Shown: in pieces, positions 33,010 through 41,588 of the stretch
Layout: each line of letters starts with the position of its first letter
Numbering within the stretch: the first letter of the stretch is position 1
Source: Thalassotalea_H sp040779345
GTDB lineage: Bacteria > Pseudomonadota > Gammaproteobacteria > Enterobacterales > Alteromonadaceae
Direction of reading: 5' to 3'
Length of the DNA: 64,000 nt
Assembly (NCBI GenBank): GCA_040779345.1
Contig: JBFONU010000006.1
Span: 1-64,000 of the forward strand
Translations under genes and position numbers: made by a program
Notes under the pieces: generated by a model
What the model saw: the letters and a program-made list of their open reading frames with translations, nothing else
Database searches by the model: none
Told to the model about the DNA's origin: nothing

Positions 33010-34641
33010 TTATTTTTTACTCACCCCGTTAAAATCAATCCCACCAAATGAATTCAATAACGGGCCTTTTATTTTAACTGTTCTTGCTTGAAAACGCTTG
33101 GAATGGGCAATGGGTAATAAAGGTAATTCCTCTGCAACTATTTCTAATGCTTGATGATAGAGCGATTTTCGCTCTTGGATATTCGTGGTTAACAATGAGC
33201 GTTGAATTAAATTGTCAAACTCTTTGTCACACCAAAAGGTTCTGTTATTACCAGTTTCGGCAGAGGCACAGCTTAGTAATGGGGTAAAGAAATTATCAGG
33301 ATCTGGATGGTCAGCAGACCAGCCTAATAATACTGACTGATGTTCGCCCAAAGCTAAACGCCTGAGAAACTCTTGCCAATTCAAGGTGACAATATTTACC
33401 CTTACACCTATCTTTTGTAGGTCTGCTTGGATCAGTTTTGCCATGGTAACAGCATCAGGGTTATAGGCCCTTTGTACCGGCATCGCCCATAAGTCGATGG
33501 TAAAACCTTCTGAAAGTCCCACTTTTGCTAACAGTTGTTTGGCTTTAGCTATTGAATATTCGATAACAGGAATAGATTTATCATAAGCCCAAGAGGATGG
33601 CGGAAGTAGGGTTGTGGCACCTTCCCCTTTGGCATCACCAAAGTAAACCGTATCCAATATTGCTTGTCTATCAATCGCATGACCGATGGCTTTTCGAACT
33701 AATTTATTATTAAAGGGATATTTGGTGGTGTTGAACCCTAAATAACCGATATTAAATGCCGTCACGTTATTTAGCTCAAGAGCTGGATTTTTTGATATTT
33801 TCTCATGAGCGATTGGGTAGGCAACGATATCACATTCCCCTGCCAGTAATTTTGTTAATCGGCCGGTATTACTAGGCGTTATATCAAAAATTAACTGTTT
33901 AAGCGTTGTTTTAGTATCCCAATATTGTTGATGTGGACTATACCTGATAAACGTACCTGTTCGGTATTCCTTTAGTTTAAAGGGGCCTGTACCAATGGGA
34001 TGGATGTCAATAAGTTCTAACTGATTTTCTCTTTCAAGTTTGTCAGCGTATTCCTTGGATAAAATGATTGAAAAATCTGTGGCCAAATTTGCCAAAAATG
34101 AGCTGTCAGCTCGCTTTAAAGTGAATCTCACTGTGTAATCATTAATTCGCTCTATTGATTCAATTAGATCAGAAAAACCAACACTTTGAAAAAATGGGTA
34201 TTTACCGCCAGATACTTGATGAAATACATGTTTATCATCAAGTATGCGATTAAAACTAAATAATACGTCATCAGCATTTAATGGTCTTGTTGGTGAAAAA
34301 TACTCGGTTTGATGAAAATTAACATCTTTCCTCAAATAGAAGGTGATTTTTTTATTATCTCGAGTGACATGCCAAGACTTAGCTAATGACGGGGCTATGC
34401 TATTGTCAGCGTTAAAGGTGATTAGTTGGTTATATAATTGCTTTGACGTTGCATCAATAGTCACGCCAGAAGTTACAAGCTGAGGATTAAAAAACTCCGG
34501 TGCACCTTCACTGCAATATATAATGCTATTCGCGCTTAATGAGGCGTTATTTTCAGTGTTGCAGGAAAATAGTCCAATACACATAACGATAAATATCGAA
34601 TATTGTATTGTTTTCTGTGCTAAAGATAACACCACAGCCAT
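33010..34641 (-). CDS. sapA: Periplasmic solute-binding protein SapA, possibly a lipoprotein
   Basis: A family 5 extracellular solute-binding protein (DppA/OppA type) of about 543 residues feeding SapBCDF. The N-terminus has a hydrophobic signal ending in Gly-Leu-Phe-Ser-Cys27, resembling a lipobox, though Phe at -2 is not ideal; E. coli SapA is a soluble periplasmic protein. AAGGA touches the ATG at 34641, so a GTG two codons downstream (34635) is better spaced for initiation. The gene begins only 3 bp after the pspF stop. Confidence 0.9.
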   Translation of the reverse strand: MAVVLSLAQKTIQYSIFIVMCIGLFSCNTENNASLSANSIIYCSEGAPEFFNPQLVTSGVTIDATSKQLYNQLITFNADNSIAPSLAKSWHVTRDNKKITFYLRKDVNFHQTEYFSPTRPLNADDVLFSFNRILDDKHVFHQVSGGKYPFFQSVGFSDLIESIERINDYTVRFTLKRADSSFLANLATDFSIILSKEYADKLERENQLELIDIHPIGTGPFKLKEYRTGTFIRYSPHQQYWDTKTTLKQLIFDITPSNTGRLTKLLAGECDIVAYPIAHEKISKNPALELNNVTAFNIGYLGFNTTKYPFNNKLVRKAIGHAIDRQAILDTVYFGDAKGEGATTLLPPSSWAYDKSIPVIEYSIAKAKQLLAKVGLSEGFTIDLWAMPVQRAYNPDAVTMAKLIQADLQKIGVRVNIVTLNWQEFLRRLALGEHQSVLLGWSADHPDPDNFFTPLLSCASAETGNNRTFWCDKEFDNLIQRSLLTTNIQERKSLYHQALEIVAEELPLLPIAHSKRFQARTVKIKGPLLNSFGGIDFNGVSKK

Positions 34642-34644
34642 TCC

Positions 34645-35739
34645 TTATTCTTCTTCGTTAGCACTACTATCGAGTAAATTATATTTTTTCAAATACCCTC
34701 TTAATTGATGATAGGTCAATTCTAGAGCCTCAGCTGTTTTCTTTTGATTATATTGGCAATTTTCTAATGCCGACTTGATCAGTTCAACCTCATAGTCTTG
34801 AGAAAGCGACTTTAATGATAATGGAAAATCAAACGTTTGCTTTAAATGGGTATTTACTGATTCCACAGTATTAACTTTTTCACTCGGTTGTTCATTAGTC
34901 ACTAAGGCGGGTTGACTAATTACTCTATCTTGCGTCTTTACGCGTTGACTAGGGCGGTATGGCGACTCAAAAGGGTCGATCACTAAATCATGAACCGGTA
35001 GATGTGGGTTATTACAACGATAAACACTACGTTCTACCACATTTTTTAATTCACGAATGTTTCCTGGCCAGTGATAATCTAACATTGCCCGTTTTGCTTT
35101 TTCGGTAAAACCACTGAACAGCTCAAATTCGAGCTCCCGTGCCATATTAATTGCAAAACTTTCTGCCAGCACCATAATATCTTCAATTCGCTCTCTCAGG
35201 GGAGGTAATGTGATCACATCAAAAGCAAGTCGGTCTAGTAAGTCAGCACGAAACTCTCCAGCATCTGCCATTGAAGGCAAGTCTTCATTCGTGGCTGCAA
35301 TTAGTCTAGCATTCGTTTTAATCGTGCGAGAACCCCCTACACGCTCAAATTCGCCATACTCAACAACGCGTAAAAGTTTTTCTTGTATTAAACCTGAAGT
35401 ATTCGCTATTTCATCTAAAAAGAGTGTGCCTTTGTCTGCTCGTTCAAACCGTCCTTCATGGCGTTTACTTGCTCCGGTAAACGCTCCACTGTCATAACCA
35501 AAAAGTTCACTTTCTAATAAATTTTCATTTAAGGCGGCACAATTGAGCTTTAAATAATTTTGATCCCAACGCTTTGAAAGGTAATGAAGACGTGCTGCGA
35601 CTAACTCTTTACCTGTTCCTCGTTCACCAATAATTAAGACGGGTTTACTCAAAGGGGCTATTTGAGAAATTTGTTCGAGGACCTCTAGAAAATTATTGGA
35701 TTGCCCAATGAGATTATCTTGTTGACTAAAGCGAGACAT
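34645..35739 (-). CDS. pspF: Psp operon sigma-54 activator PspF
   Basis: PspF is an enhancer-binding AAA+ ATPase activating sigma-54 transcription of psp genes during envelope stress, held inactive by PspA. It lacks an N-terminal sensory domain, as PspF does, and has Walker A Gly-Glu-Arg-Gly-Thr-Gly-Lys-Glu, the sigma-54-contacting Gly-Ala-Phe-Thr-Gly-Ala loop, and a C-terminal Fis-type helix-turn-helix. At 364 residues it has a slightly long linker (about residues 255-310). It diverges from pspA and runs directly into sapA. Confidence 0.95.
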   Translation of the reverse strand: MSRFSQQDNLIGQSNNFLEVLEQISQIAPLSKPVLIIGERGTGKELVAARLHYLSKRWDQNYLKLNCAALNENLLESELFGYDSGAFTGASKRHEGRFERADKGTLFLDEIANTSGLIQEKLLRVVEYGEFERVGGSRTIKTNARLIAATNEDLPSMADAGEFRADLLDRLAFDVITLPPLRERIEDIMVLAESFAINMARELEFELFSGFTEKAKRAMLDYHWPGNIRELKNVVERSVYRCNNPHLPVHDLVIDPFESPYRPSQRVKTQDRVISQPALVTNEQPSEKVNTVESVNTHLKQTFDFPLSLKSLSQDYEVELIKSALENCQYNQKKTAEALELTYHQLRGYLKKYNLLDSSANEEE

Positions 35740-35928
35740 TACAGACCTAATTATTGGTTTATTTGGCTAACAAATAGTGTATTTTATTAATCGTTATGAT
35801 GAAAGTCTTTTTTATAAATATAATAAAGTTATTTAAAACAGTGTATTAGCTTTAATTGAAAAAGTGGCTTAAAACATGAATAGTTACTAGGCAAGTATGA
35901 AAAATTTAATTTGAATGAGGAAGTAGTT

Positions 35929-36600
35929 ATGGGTGTTTTTTCAAGGTTTACAGATATTATTAACTCTAATATCAATAGTTTATTGGATAAAGCGGAAGAT
36001 CCAGCAAAAATGGTTCGTTTAATCATTCAGGAAATGGAAGATACTTTAGTTGAAGTTCGTTCTTCATCGGCCAAAACTTTAGCGGATAAAAAAGATTTAT
36101 CAAGACAAGCACAGCGATTTGAAAAAGACGCAGAACAATGGCAAGAAAAAGCCGAGCTGGCCTTGAGTAAAGGAAGAGAAGATTTAGCAAGAGCTGCATT
36201 GTTAGAAAAGAAAAAATGTGTCGAGAACTCAGCAGGGCTTGTAGATGAGCTTTCTCATGTTGATGAGCACATTTCCAAGTTACAGGATGAAATTTCACAA
36301 TTACAAGACAAACTTGCTGATGCTAAAGCTCGCCAAAAAGCGATTATTATGCGTGAGAAAACAGCGAGTTCTCGCCTAAAAGTGAAAAAAAATATTGATA
36401 GTGAAAGAGTGAACGATGCGTTAAGTCGATTTGATAGTTACGAACGAAAAATCGATGATATTGAAGCGCAAGTTGAAGCTTATGATATGGGAAGTAAATC
36501 ACTAGCGGATGAAATTGCAGATTTAGAAAATGATGAAAATATTGATGATGAATTAGCGCAATTAAAAGCTAAAATGAAAACAGATAAGAAATCTAAATAA
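35929..36600 (+). CDS. pspA: Phage shock protein A
   Basis: PspA is a coiled-coil ESCRT-III-related protein that inhibits PspF and stabilises damaged inner membrane. The 223-residue chain has the amphipathic N-terminal helix (Gly-Val-Phe-Ser-Arg-Phe-Thr-Asp-Ile) and long heptad-rich helices. ATG 35929 has GAGGAAG upstream and gives the canonical Met-Gly-Val-Phe start. It opens the pspABC operon, diverging from pspF. Confidence 0.96.
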   Translation: MGVFSRFTDIINSNINSLLDKAEDPAKMVRLIIQEMEDTLVEVRSSSAKTLADKKDLSRQAQRFEKDAEQWQEKAELALSKGREDLARAALLEKKKCVENSAGLVDELSHVDEHISKLQDEISQLQDKLADAKARQKAIIMREKTASSRLKVKKNIDSERVNDALSRFDSYERKIDDIEAQVEAYDMGSKSLADEIADLENDENIDDELAQLKAKMKTDKKSK

Positions 36601-36649
36601 GTCATTAATAAAGTTAAGCGAAGATCTGTAATAGGTAAGGAGAGAAATT

Positions 36650-36877
36650 GTGGAAGAGATTATAGTAGCCCCAGTCATTATATTTATGTTAGTTGTTGCA
36701 CCTATTTGGTTGGTGCTGCATTACCGAAGTAAGCGTCAAATTAGTCAAGGATTTAGTGAAGAAGAGTATATCCAACTTTCTGAATTATCTGAATTAGCGG
36801 ATAAAATGACGGATAGAATTAAAACCTTAGAAGCTATTCTTGATGCTGAAACGCCTGATTGGAGGAATAAAGTATGA
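36650..36877 (+). CDS. pspB: Phage shock protein B
   Basis: A 75-residue inner-membrane protein: one N-terminal membrane helix (about 5-24) and a cytoplasmic helical tail. PspB and PspC sense envelope stress and release PspF from PspA. The start is GTG 36650 with AAGGAG upstream. It overlaps pspC by 4 bp (ATGA). Confidence 0.93.
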   Translation: MEEIIVAPVIIFMLVVAPIWLVLHYRSKRQISQGFSEEEYIQLSELSELADKMTDRIKTLEAILDAETPDWRNKV

Positions 36878-37320
36878 CACTGAAACGCCGTGGTGAGTTA
36901 TATCGTAATCCAAGCCAAGGTAAAATAGCGGGAGTCTGTGCAGGTTTAGCTGATTATTTTGGTTGGGAAACATGGTTAGTACGGATATTAGCGGTTTCTG
37001 GTGTTCTTCTAGGCATGGGTTGGTTTATTGTTGTTTATATTGCTGCTTGGTTTATTCTTGATAAAAAGTCAGGTTCGGAAAGTAAAATAAAGTCGAATCT
37101 TAAACAAAAGCTAAAAGACTCTGCCGAGCAAGTGAAGGATGAATTGAATACAGAATCGATTAAAGTGAAATCTCGTATTTGGCAGGCCGGTGAGCCGCCT
37201 AAACAAGCGTTTCATGATATTAGGCGTAAATTTAAAACTCTTGAAAAAGAGTTACGTCAAATAGAACGATATGTAACATCACCTGAGTTTACGGTATCTA
37301 GAGAAATAAATAACCTGTAG
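36874..37320 (+). CDS. pspC: Phage shock protein C
   Basis: The 148-residue protein carries a PspC domain (about residues 5-65: Tyr-Arg-Asn-Pro-x-x-Gly-Lys-Ile-Ala-Gly-Val-Cys-Ala-Gly-Leu-Ala) with a membrane helix, then a charged helical tail. It works with PspB as positive effector of the Psp response. Start overlaps the pspB stop. A terminator follows. Confidence 0.94.
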   Translation: MTLKRRGELYRNPSQGKIAGVCAGLADYFGWETWLVRILAVSGVLLGMGWFIVVYIAAWFILDKKSGSESKIKSNLKQKLKDSAEQVKDELNTESIKVKSRIWQAGEPPKQAFHDIRRKFKTLEKELRQIERYVTSPEFTVSREINNL

Positions 37321-37343
37321 TTCAATCGGTTAGTAAAACAATA

Positions 37344-37367
37344 AAAGCGACGTTTGTCGCTTTTTTT
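37344..37367 (+). terminator. pspABC terminator
   Basis: AAAGCGAC (37344-37351), GTTT loop, GTCGCTTT (37356-37363), then T residues. Confidence 0.88.
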
Positions 37368-37448
37368 ATATCAATAAAGGTGATTTATTCTTGCTTTAGT
37401 TGTTCAATTCAATCGTGCTAAGCTTGAGTTTTTGTTAGCTTATATTTG

Positions 37449-37553
37449 ATGAGAACAATTTTATTTCTCGTATTATTGCTCGCAATTTACTGTGCAGGTA
37501 ATCATTTACTAGGTACTATTACGTGTCGTTTATTAAATAAATTTAAAGGTTAA
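37449..37553 (+). CDS. Possible 34-residue small membrane protein before ycjX
   Basis: An ATG frame of 34 residues with one hydrophobic stretch (Ile-Leu-Phe-Leu-Val-Leu-Leu-Leu-Ala-Ile-Tyr) and a short basic tail ends 11 bp before ycjX. No strong ribosome binding site is seen. It could be a Psp-regulon mini-protein or chance. I do not recognise a family, and it does not look like PspD, which is about twice as long. Confidence 0.35.
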   Translation: MRTILFLVLLLAIYCAGNHLLGTITCRLLNKFKG

Positions 37554-37564
37554 AATTTGCTTTT

Positions 37565-38995
37565 ATGGGCTTTATCAATAAAGAAACATTGGATATTTTC
37601 AAAGAAAAAGCTAACCAATTCGTTAATCGTACTTTAGATCAACATATTAACCTTGCTGTCACTGGACTGAGTCGAAGTGGAAAAACGGCTTTTATTACCT
37701 CTTTTGTCAATCAACTTGTCAATGAAAATAGTCAATCAAAATTAGATTTTTTTAATGCTGTTCATCAAGAGCGTTTTATTGCCGCTAAAAGAGTGCCGCA
37801 AAAATCATTGCATATACCTCGCTTTGCCTATGAAAAATCGATGTCAGCATTTATGAATGAGCCACCATCGTGGCCTGAGCCGACAAACGGCATTAGCAAG
37901 CTAAGGTTAGCCATTCGCTATCAACCGCAAGATTCTCTGTTAAAATATGCAACTGATACGGCAACGCTTTATGTTGATATTACTGATTATCCGGGAGAAT
38001 GGTTGTTAGATTTGCCACTGTTAAATCAAACGTTTGAAGAGTGGTGCGAGTCAACTAGCAGGTTACTAAAACAAAGTCCTAGACTGGAAAAATCAACAGA
38101 CTTTATTGAGAAAATTGATCTCTTAGACCCTTTTGAACCTGTTGATGAAAACAAAATGGCTGAACTCGCTGGTGAATATACCGAATTATTGCTGTATTTT
38201 CGCCACGAATTAGGTTTGTCAGTTATTCAACCTGGGCGTTTTATTTTACCAGGAGAATTAAAAGATGCTCCTATCTTACAGTTTTTTCCCTATACAAATT
38301 TTAAAAACATTGATGTAAATCGTTATCAAAGTGCTGATGATAATACCTTAATTGGGATGTTAAGGGCGCGATATATAGAGTATAAGGAAAGAGTTGTTAA
38401 GGCTTTTTATAGCGAACATTTTGTTAATTTTGACAGGCAGATCGTTTTAGCTGATTGTTTGACACCGCTTAATTCTGGCCATGATAGCTTTAAAGACTTG
38501 CAACTAGCGTTGAACCTAATTATGGAAAGTTTTGATTATGGTAAATCGGGTTTATTTAACCGGTTGTTTTCGCCCAAAATAGATAAACTACTTTTTGCTG
38601 CCACGAAAGCTGATCACATAACCCCTGAGCAACATAACCATTTAACCTCATTACTTAATCAGCTGGTTCATCAAACCCAGCACCAATTAAATTTTGACGC
38701 GATAGAGATGTCAACTATTGCTATTGCCTCAGTTAAAGCAACGAAAACAGGCAATGGAATTCATCAAGGGGAAAGTATACCTGTCATACAAGGACGCAAA
38801 AATGAGGAAGATAAACTGATTACGTTATTCCCTGGCGCTGTACCTTCAAAAATTCCCAATAAAGATTTTTGGCAGAATAAGACATTTAATTATATTGCGT
38901 TTTCGCCATTGAATTCAGTCGCAGAAAACCAAACTCTACCTCATTTACGTATGGATCAGGTATTAGAGTTTTTGTTAGGAGATAAGATAAAGTGA
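37565..38995 (+). CDS. ycjX: YcjX-family P-loop GTPase-like protein
   Basis: 476 residues with a P-loop Gly-Leu-Ser-Arg-Ser-Gly-Lys-Thr (residues 34-41) and the Asp-Tyr-Pro-Gly-Glu-Trp segment of the YcjX/DUF463 family. In E. coli ycjX belongs to the Psp regulon; its function is poorly defined. It overlaps ycjF and lies downstream of pspABC, a conserved neighbourhood. Confidence 0.93.
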   Translation: MGFINKETLDIFKEKANQFVNRTLDQHINLAVTGLSRSGKTAFITSFVNQLVNENSQSKLDFFNAVHQERFIAAKRVPQKSLHIPRFAYEKSMSAFMNEPPSWPEPTNGISKLRLAIRYQPQDSLLKYATDTATLYVDITDYPGEWLLDLPLLNQTFEEWCESTSRLLKQSPRLEKSTDFIEKIDLLDPFEPVDENKMAELAGEYTELLLYFRHELGLSVIQPGRFILPGELKDAPILQFFPYTNFKNIDVNRYQSADDNTLIGMLRARYIEYKERVVKAFYSEHFVNFDRQIVLADCLTPLNSGHDSFKDLQLALNLIMESFDYGKSGLFNRLFSPKIDKLLFAATKADHITPEQHNHLTSLLNQLVHQTQHQLNFDAIEMSTIAIASVKATKTGNGIHQGESIPVIQGRKNEEDKLITLFPGAVPSKIPNKDFWQNKTFNYIAFSPLNSVAENQTLPHLRMDQVLEFLLGDKIK

Positions 38996-40011
38996 GTGAT
39001 ACAAAAGAGAAGTTTCAGCAACAAATCTTGTTTAGTGAAATGAAAACGGATGCTCAAAAAGATAATTTACCACAATTAAATGAACAAATTATTTTAGATA
39101 ATGATGAGATCAGTGAGCTTGAAGTCATAGAAGATGTCGAAGCTTTAGCACCTGTGAAGAAAAAATCAAATGGCTTATGGAAAGTTGCCTTATCCATATT
39201 ATTTGTTTTAGTTATGTTCGAAACTGTTGAGTTTTTTCTGTTGGGTTTTTCTCAAGAGCCAATAATAGCAGGATTATACGCAGCGTTATTGTTAGTGATT
39301 TCCTTAATCGCTGGGGGAAGTTTAGCTAAAGAATATCGAGGGTTACGACAGTTTAAACGTCGTAAAAAACTAAAAGAAGCCGTCAAAGAGAGCATGCTGA
39401 ATCATGAAGCTAATCGTGCTCAAACCTTGTGTCAGACTATATCAGAACAATTACCTAGTGACCTTTTATCTGAGCAAGAACAACAATGGCAAGCAAATGT
39501 TGATAATGATCTTTCCGATGCAGAGCAATTAAGATTATATTCACGGCAGGTTTTATCGAAAGTTGATAAGAAAGCATTGGATAAAATTTGTAAATTTTCA
39601 ACTGAATCTGTTGTGCTTGTTGCGTTAAGCCCAATAGCGATTATTGATATGGTCTTAATGCTATGGCGTAACTTGAAGATGATCGATGAAATAGCAAATT
39701 TGTACGGTTTAAAGTTGTCTTATTGGTCACGCATAAAATTAATAAAACAGGTGTTTATTAATATGGTGTATGCTGGAGCGACAGAGTTAATTGCTGATGT
39801 TGGTACAGATTTACTCGGCGCTGACTTACTAGGGAAGCTATCTGCAAGGCTTGCCCAAGGTCTTGGAGCGGGGATGCTCACAGCTCGATTAGGACTTAAG
39901 GCTATTCATTTGTGTCGCCCCATTCCCTTTGAAGAGAATCCGCCAAAATTAAAAGACGTGAGAAAGCAACTGATAAGTCAAATAAAGCAATTAGCAAATA
40001 AAAGCGCATAA
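38992..40011 (+). CDS. ycjF: YcjF-family (TIGR01620) membrane protein
   Basis: A 339-residue inner-membrane protein with an acidic cytoplasmic N-terminus, two adjacent membrane helices (about 63-83 and 92-112) and a conserved C-terminal DUF697-like part containing further hydrophobic helices. It partners YcjX in the Psp regulon. GTG start overlaps the ycjX stop (GTGA), so translation is coupled. Confidence 0.92.
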   Translation: MSDTKEKFQQQILFSEMKTDAQKDNLPQLNEQIILDNDEISELEVIEDVEALAPVKKKSNGLWKVALSILFVLVMFETVEFFLLGFSQEPIIAGLYAALLLVISLIAGGSLAKEYRGLRQFKRRKKLKEAVKESMLNHEANRAQTLCQTISEQLPSDLLSEQEQQWQANVDNDLSDAEQLRLYSRQVLSKVDKKALDKICKFSTESVVLVALSPIAIIDMVLMLWRNLKMIDEIANLYGLKLSYWSRIKLIKQVFINMVYAGATELIADVGTDLLGADLLGKLSARLAQGLGAGMLTARLGLKAIHLCRPIPFEENPPKLKDVRKQLISQIKQLANKSA

Positions 40012-40096
40012 ATTAACAAGGAATGTATGTTCATTAATTGTAGTTTTTACTTTAAGTTATTGATAGTTAATTACTAATTGAACGTTGTAAAGTGCG

Positions 40097-40114
40097 TGTA
40101 ATGATATTTATACA
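40097..40114. promoter_or_regulatory. Possible TyrR box upstream of phhA
   Basis: TGTAAT-N6-TATACA matches the TyrR consensus TGTAAA-N6-TTTACA at 10 of 12 positions. A TyrR/PhhR-type regulator is encoded just downstream of phhAB. Confidence 0.5.
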
Positions 40115-40159
40115 CAAAATCAAATCGTTTAAAAAATGACCGAATTATATTTTGTGTAT
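40110..40159. repeat. 11-bp inverted repeat upstream of phhA
   Basis: ATACACAAAAT (40110-40120) and ATTTTGTGTAT (40149-40159) are exact reverse complements 28 bp apart. They could bind a dimeric regulator at two sites or form a hairpin; no terminator-like T tract follows. Confidence 0.6.
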
Positions 40160-40301
40160 TTTGTTGCTGTCTGATTTATGATGAAGATAACTAAAGCAGT
40201 TATGCTGCATTGAACCTCAACATTTAATTAATAACAAACTAGTCATCTTTCTTTATAGCAGTATTAGTGGACTTGTTAAGGTAAAAAATTAAGGCTTTTA
40301 C

Positions 40302-41123
40302 ATGTCAAAGGCAACAAAATATGTCTCAAGAGTTCCAGACGAGAACGGTATAATCCACTGGTCAACGGAAGAAAATCAAGTTTGGCAAGAACTAATAGAA
40401 CGACAACTGACTACTATAGAGGGGACTGCTTGTAATGAATATCTTGAAGGTTTACAAAAATTAAACTTACCCACAGACCGCATTCCTCAATTAGAAGAAG
40501 TGAGCGAAACTTTAAGAGAAACAACTGGTTGGCAATGCGCGCCAGTGCCAGCGTTGATTGGTTTTGGCGAGTTTTTTAAATTATTATCTGAGAAAAAGTT
40601 TCCTGTAGCGACTTTTATCCGCTCTCGTGAAGAGTTCGATTACCTTCAAGAGCCAGATATTTTTCATGAGATTTTTGGCCATTGCCCATTATTAACTAAC
40701 GCGTCTTTTGCCAATTATACCGAGGCTTATGGCAAAATGGGGCTGAATGCAACTAAGGAACAGCGAGTGTTCTTAGCTCGTTTATATTGGTTTACGGTTG
40801 AATTTGGACTATTAAATACCCCTGATGGTTTACGTGTTTATGGCGGGGGGATTATTTCATCGCCAAGTGAAACTCAATATGCCTTACATTCTGAAAATGT
40901 TGAACGTCAGTCGCTCAGTGCTGATAATATTTTAGATGTGTTAAGAACACCATACCGTATTGATATAATGCAACCTATCTACTATATGTTGACTAAAGTC
41001 AGTGATTTAGATGAGATAAGAAAGTATGAAGTTGAAGAAATCATGGAATTAGTTAAACAGGCAAAAACATTAGGCTTGTTTGAAGCAAGGTTTCCCCAAA
41101 AAGAATCAAAAATAGCAAGTTAA
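40302..41123 (+). CDS. phhA: Phenylalanine-4-hydroxylase
   Basis: A non-haem iron, tetrahydropterin-dependent enzyme converting phenylalanine to tyrosine. The iron ligands are His122 and His127 (Phe-His-Glu-Ile-Phe-Gly-His) and Glu167. It has the single-domain bacterial form, 273 residues, without the regulatory domain of animal enzymes. It is followed 9 bp later by phhB, which recycles its cofactor, and then by a TyrR-type regulator gene. Confidence 0.96.
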   Translation: MSKATKYVSRVPDENGIIHWSTEENQVWQELIERQLTTIEGTACNEYLEGLQKLNLPTDRIPQLEEVSETLRETTGWQCAPVPALIGFGEFFKLLSEKKFPVATFIRSREEFDYLQEPDIFHEIFGHCPLLTNASFANYTEAYGKMGLNATKEQRVFLARLYWFTVEFGLLNTPDGLRVYGGGIISSPSETQYALHSENVERQSLSADNILDVLRTPYRIDIMQPIYYMLTKVSDLDEIRKYEVEEIMELVKQAKTLGLFEARFPQKESKIAS

Positions 41124-41132
41124 GGAATTATT

Positions 41133-41471
41133 ATGAGTTCTCAATTATCTGCACAACAGTGTGAAGCATGTCATGTTGATGCACCTAAAGTGAGTGAAGA
41201 AGAGTTATATGAATTAATGTCACAGTTACCCGATTGGGTTCCTGAGGTTCGTGATGGTGTGATGATGCTTGAACGTGTTTATAAGTTTAAAAATTACAAG
41301 CTTGCTTGGGCATTTGCAAATAAAGTTGCTGAACTTGCCGAAGAAGAGTTTCATCATCCAGCGACATTATTGGAATGGGGTAAGGTGACTGTCACTTGGT
41401 GGACCCATGCAATTAAAGGGCTGCATAAGAATGATTTTATCTGTGCAGCCAAAACAGATAAATTATTGTAA
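41133..41471 (+). CDS. phhB: Pterin-4a-carbinolamine dehydratase
   Basis: The 112-residue PhhB dehydrates the carbinolamine formed by PhhA, regenerating the pterin cofactor. The motif Glu-Glu-Phe-His-His-Pro (about 71-76) and Val-Thr-Trp-Trp-Thr-His supply the active-site His residues. The N-terminus holds Cys-Glu-Ala-Cys. Operon with phhA. Confidence 0.95.
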   Translation: MSSQLSAQQCEACHVDAPKVSEEELYELMSQLPDWVPEVRDGVMMLERVYKFKNYKLAWAFANKVAELAEEEFHHPATLLEWGKVTVTWWTHAIKGLHKNDFICAAKTDKLL

Positions 41472-41500
41472 TATTTAGTTACAACAATTATTTAACATTT

Positions 41501-41532
41501 AAAGCCGCTTTTAAAATAAGGGGCTTTTTTTT
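41501..41532 (+). terminator. phhAB terminator
   Basis: AAAGCC (41501-41506) pairs with GGCTTT (41522-41527), extended inside by CTT/AAG, followed by T residues. Confidence 0.75.
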
Positions 41533-41588
41533 ATTGTAAAAATTAGTTTACAATGGCTCTTTAGTTAAACTAATTAGAGGTTAAATCG

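Noticed and set aside
35858..35880. Sigma-54 promoter before pspA
   Set aside because: TGGC followed at the right distance by ATGA lacks the essential GC of the -12 element. A sigma-54 promoter is expected from PspF biology, but I cannot point to one with confidence.
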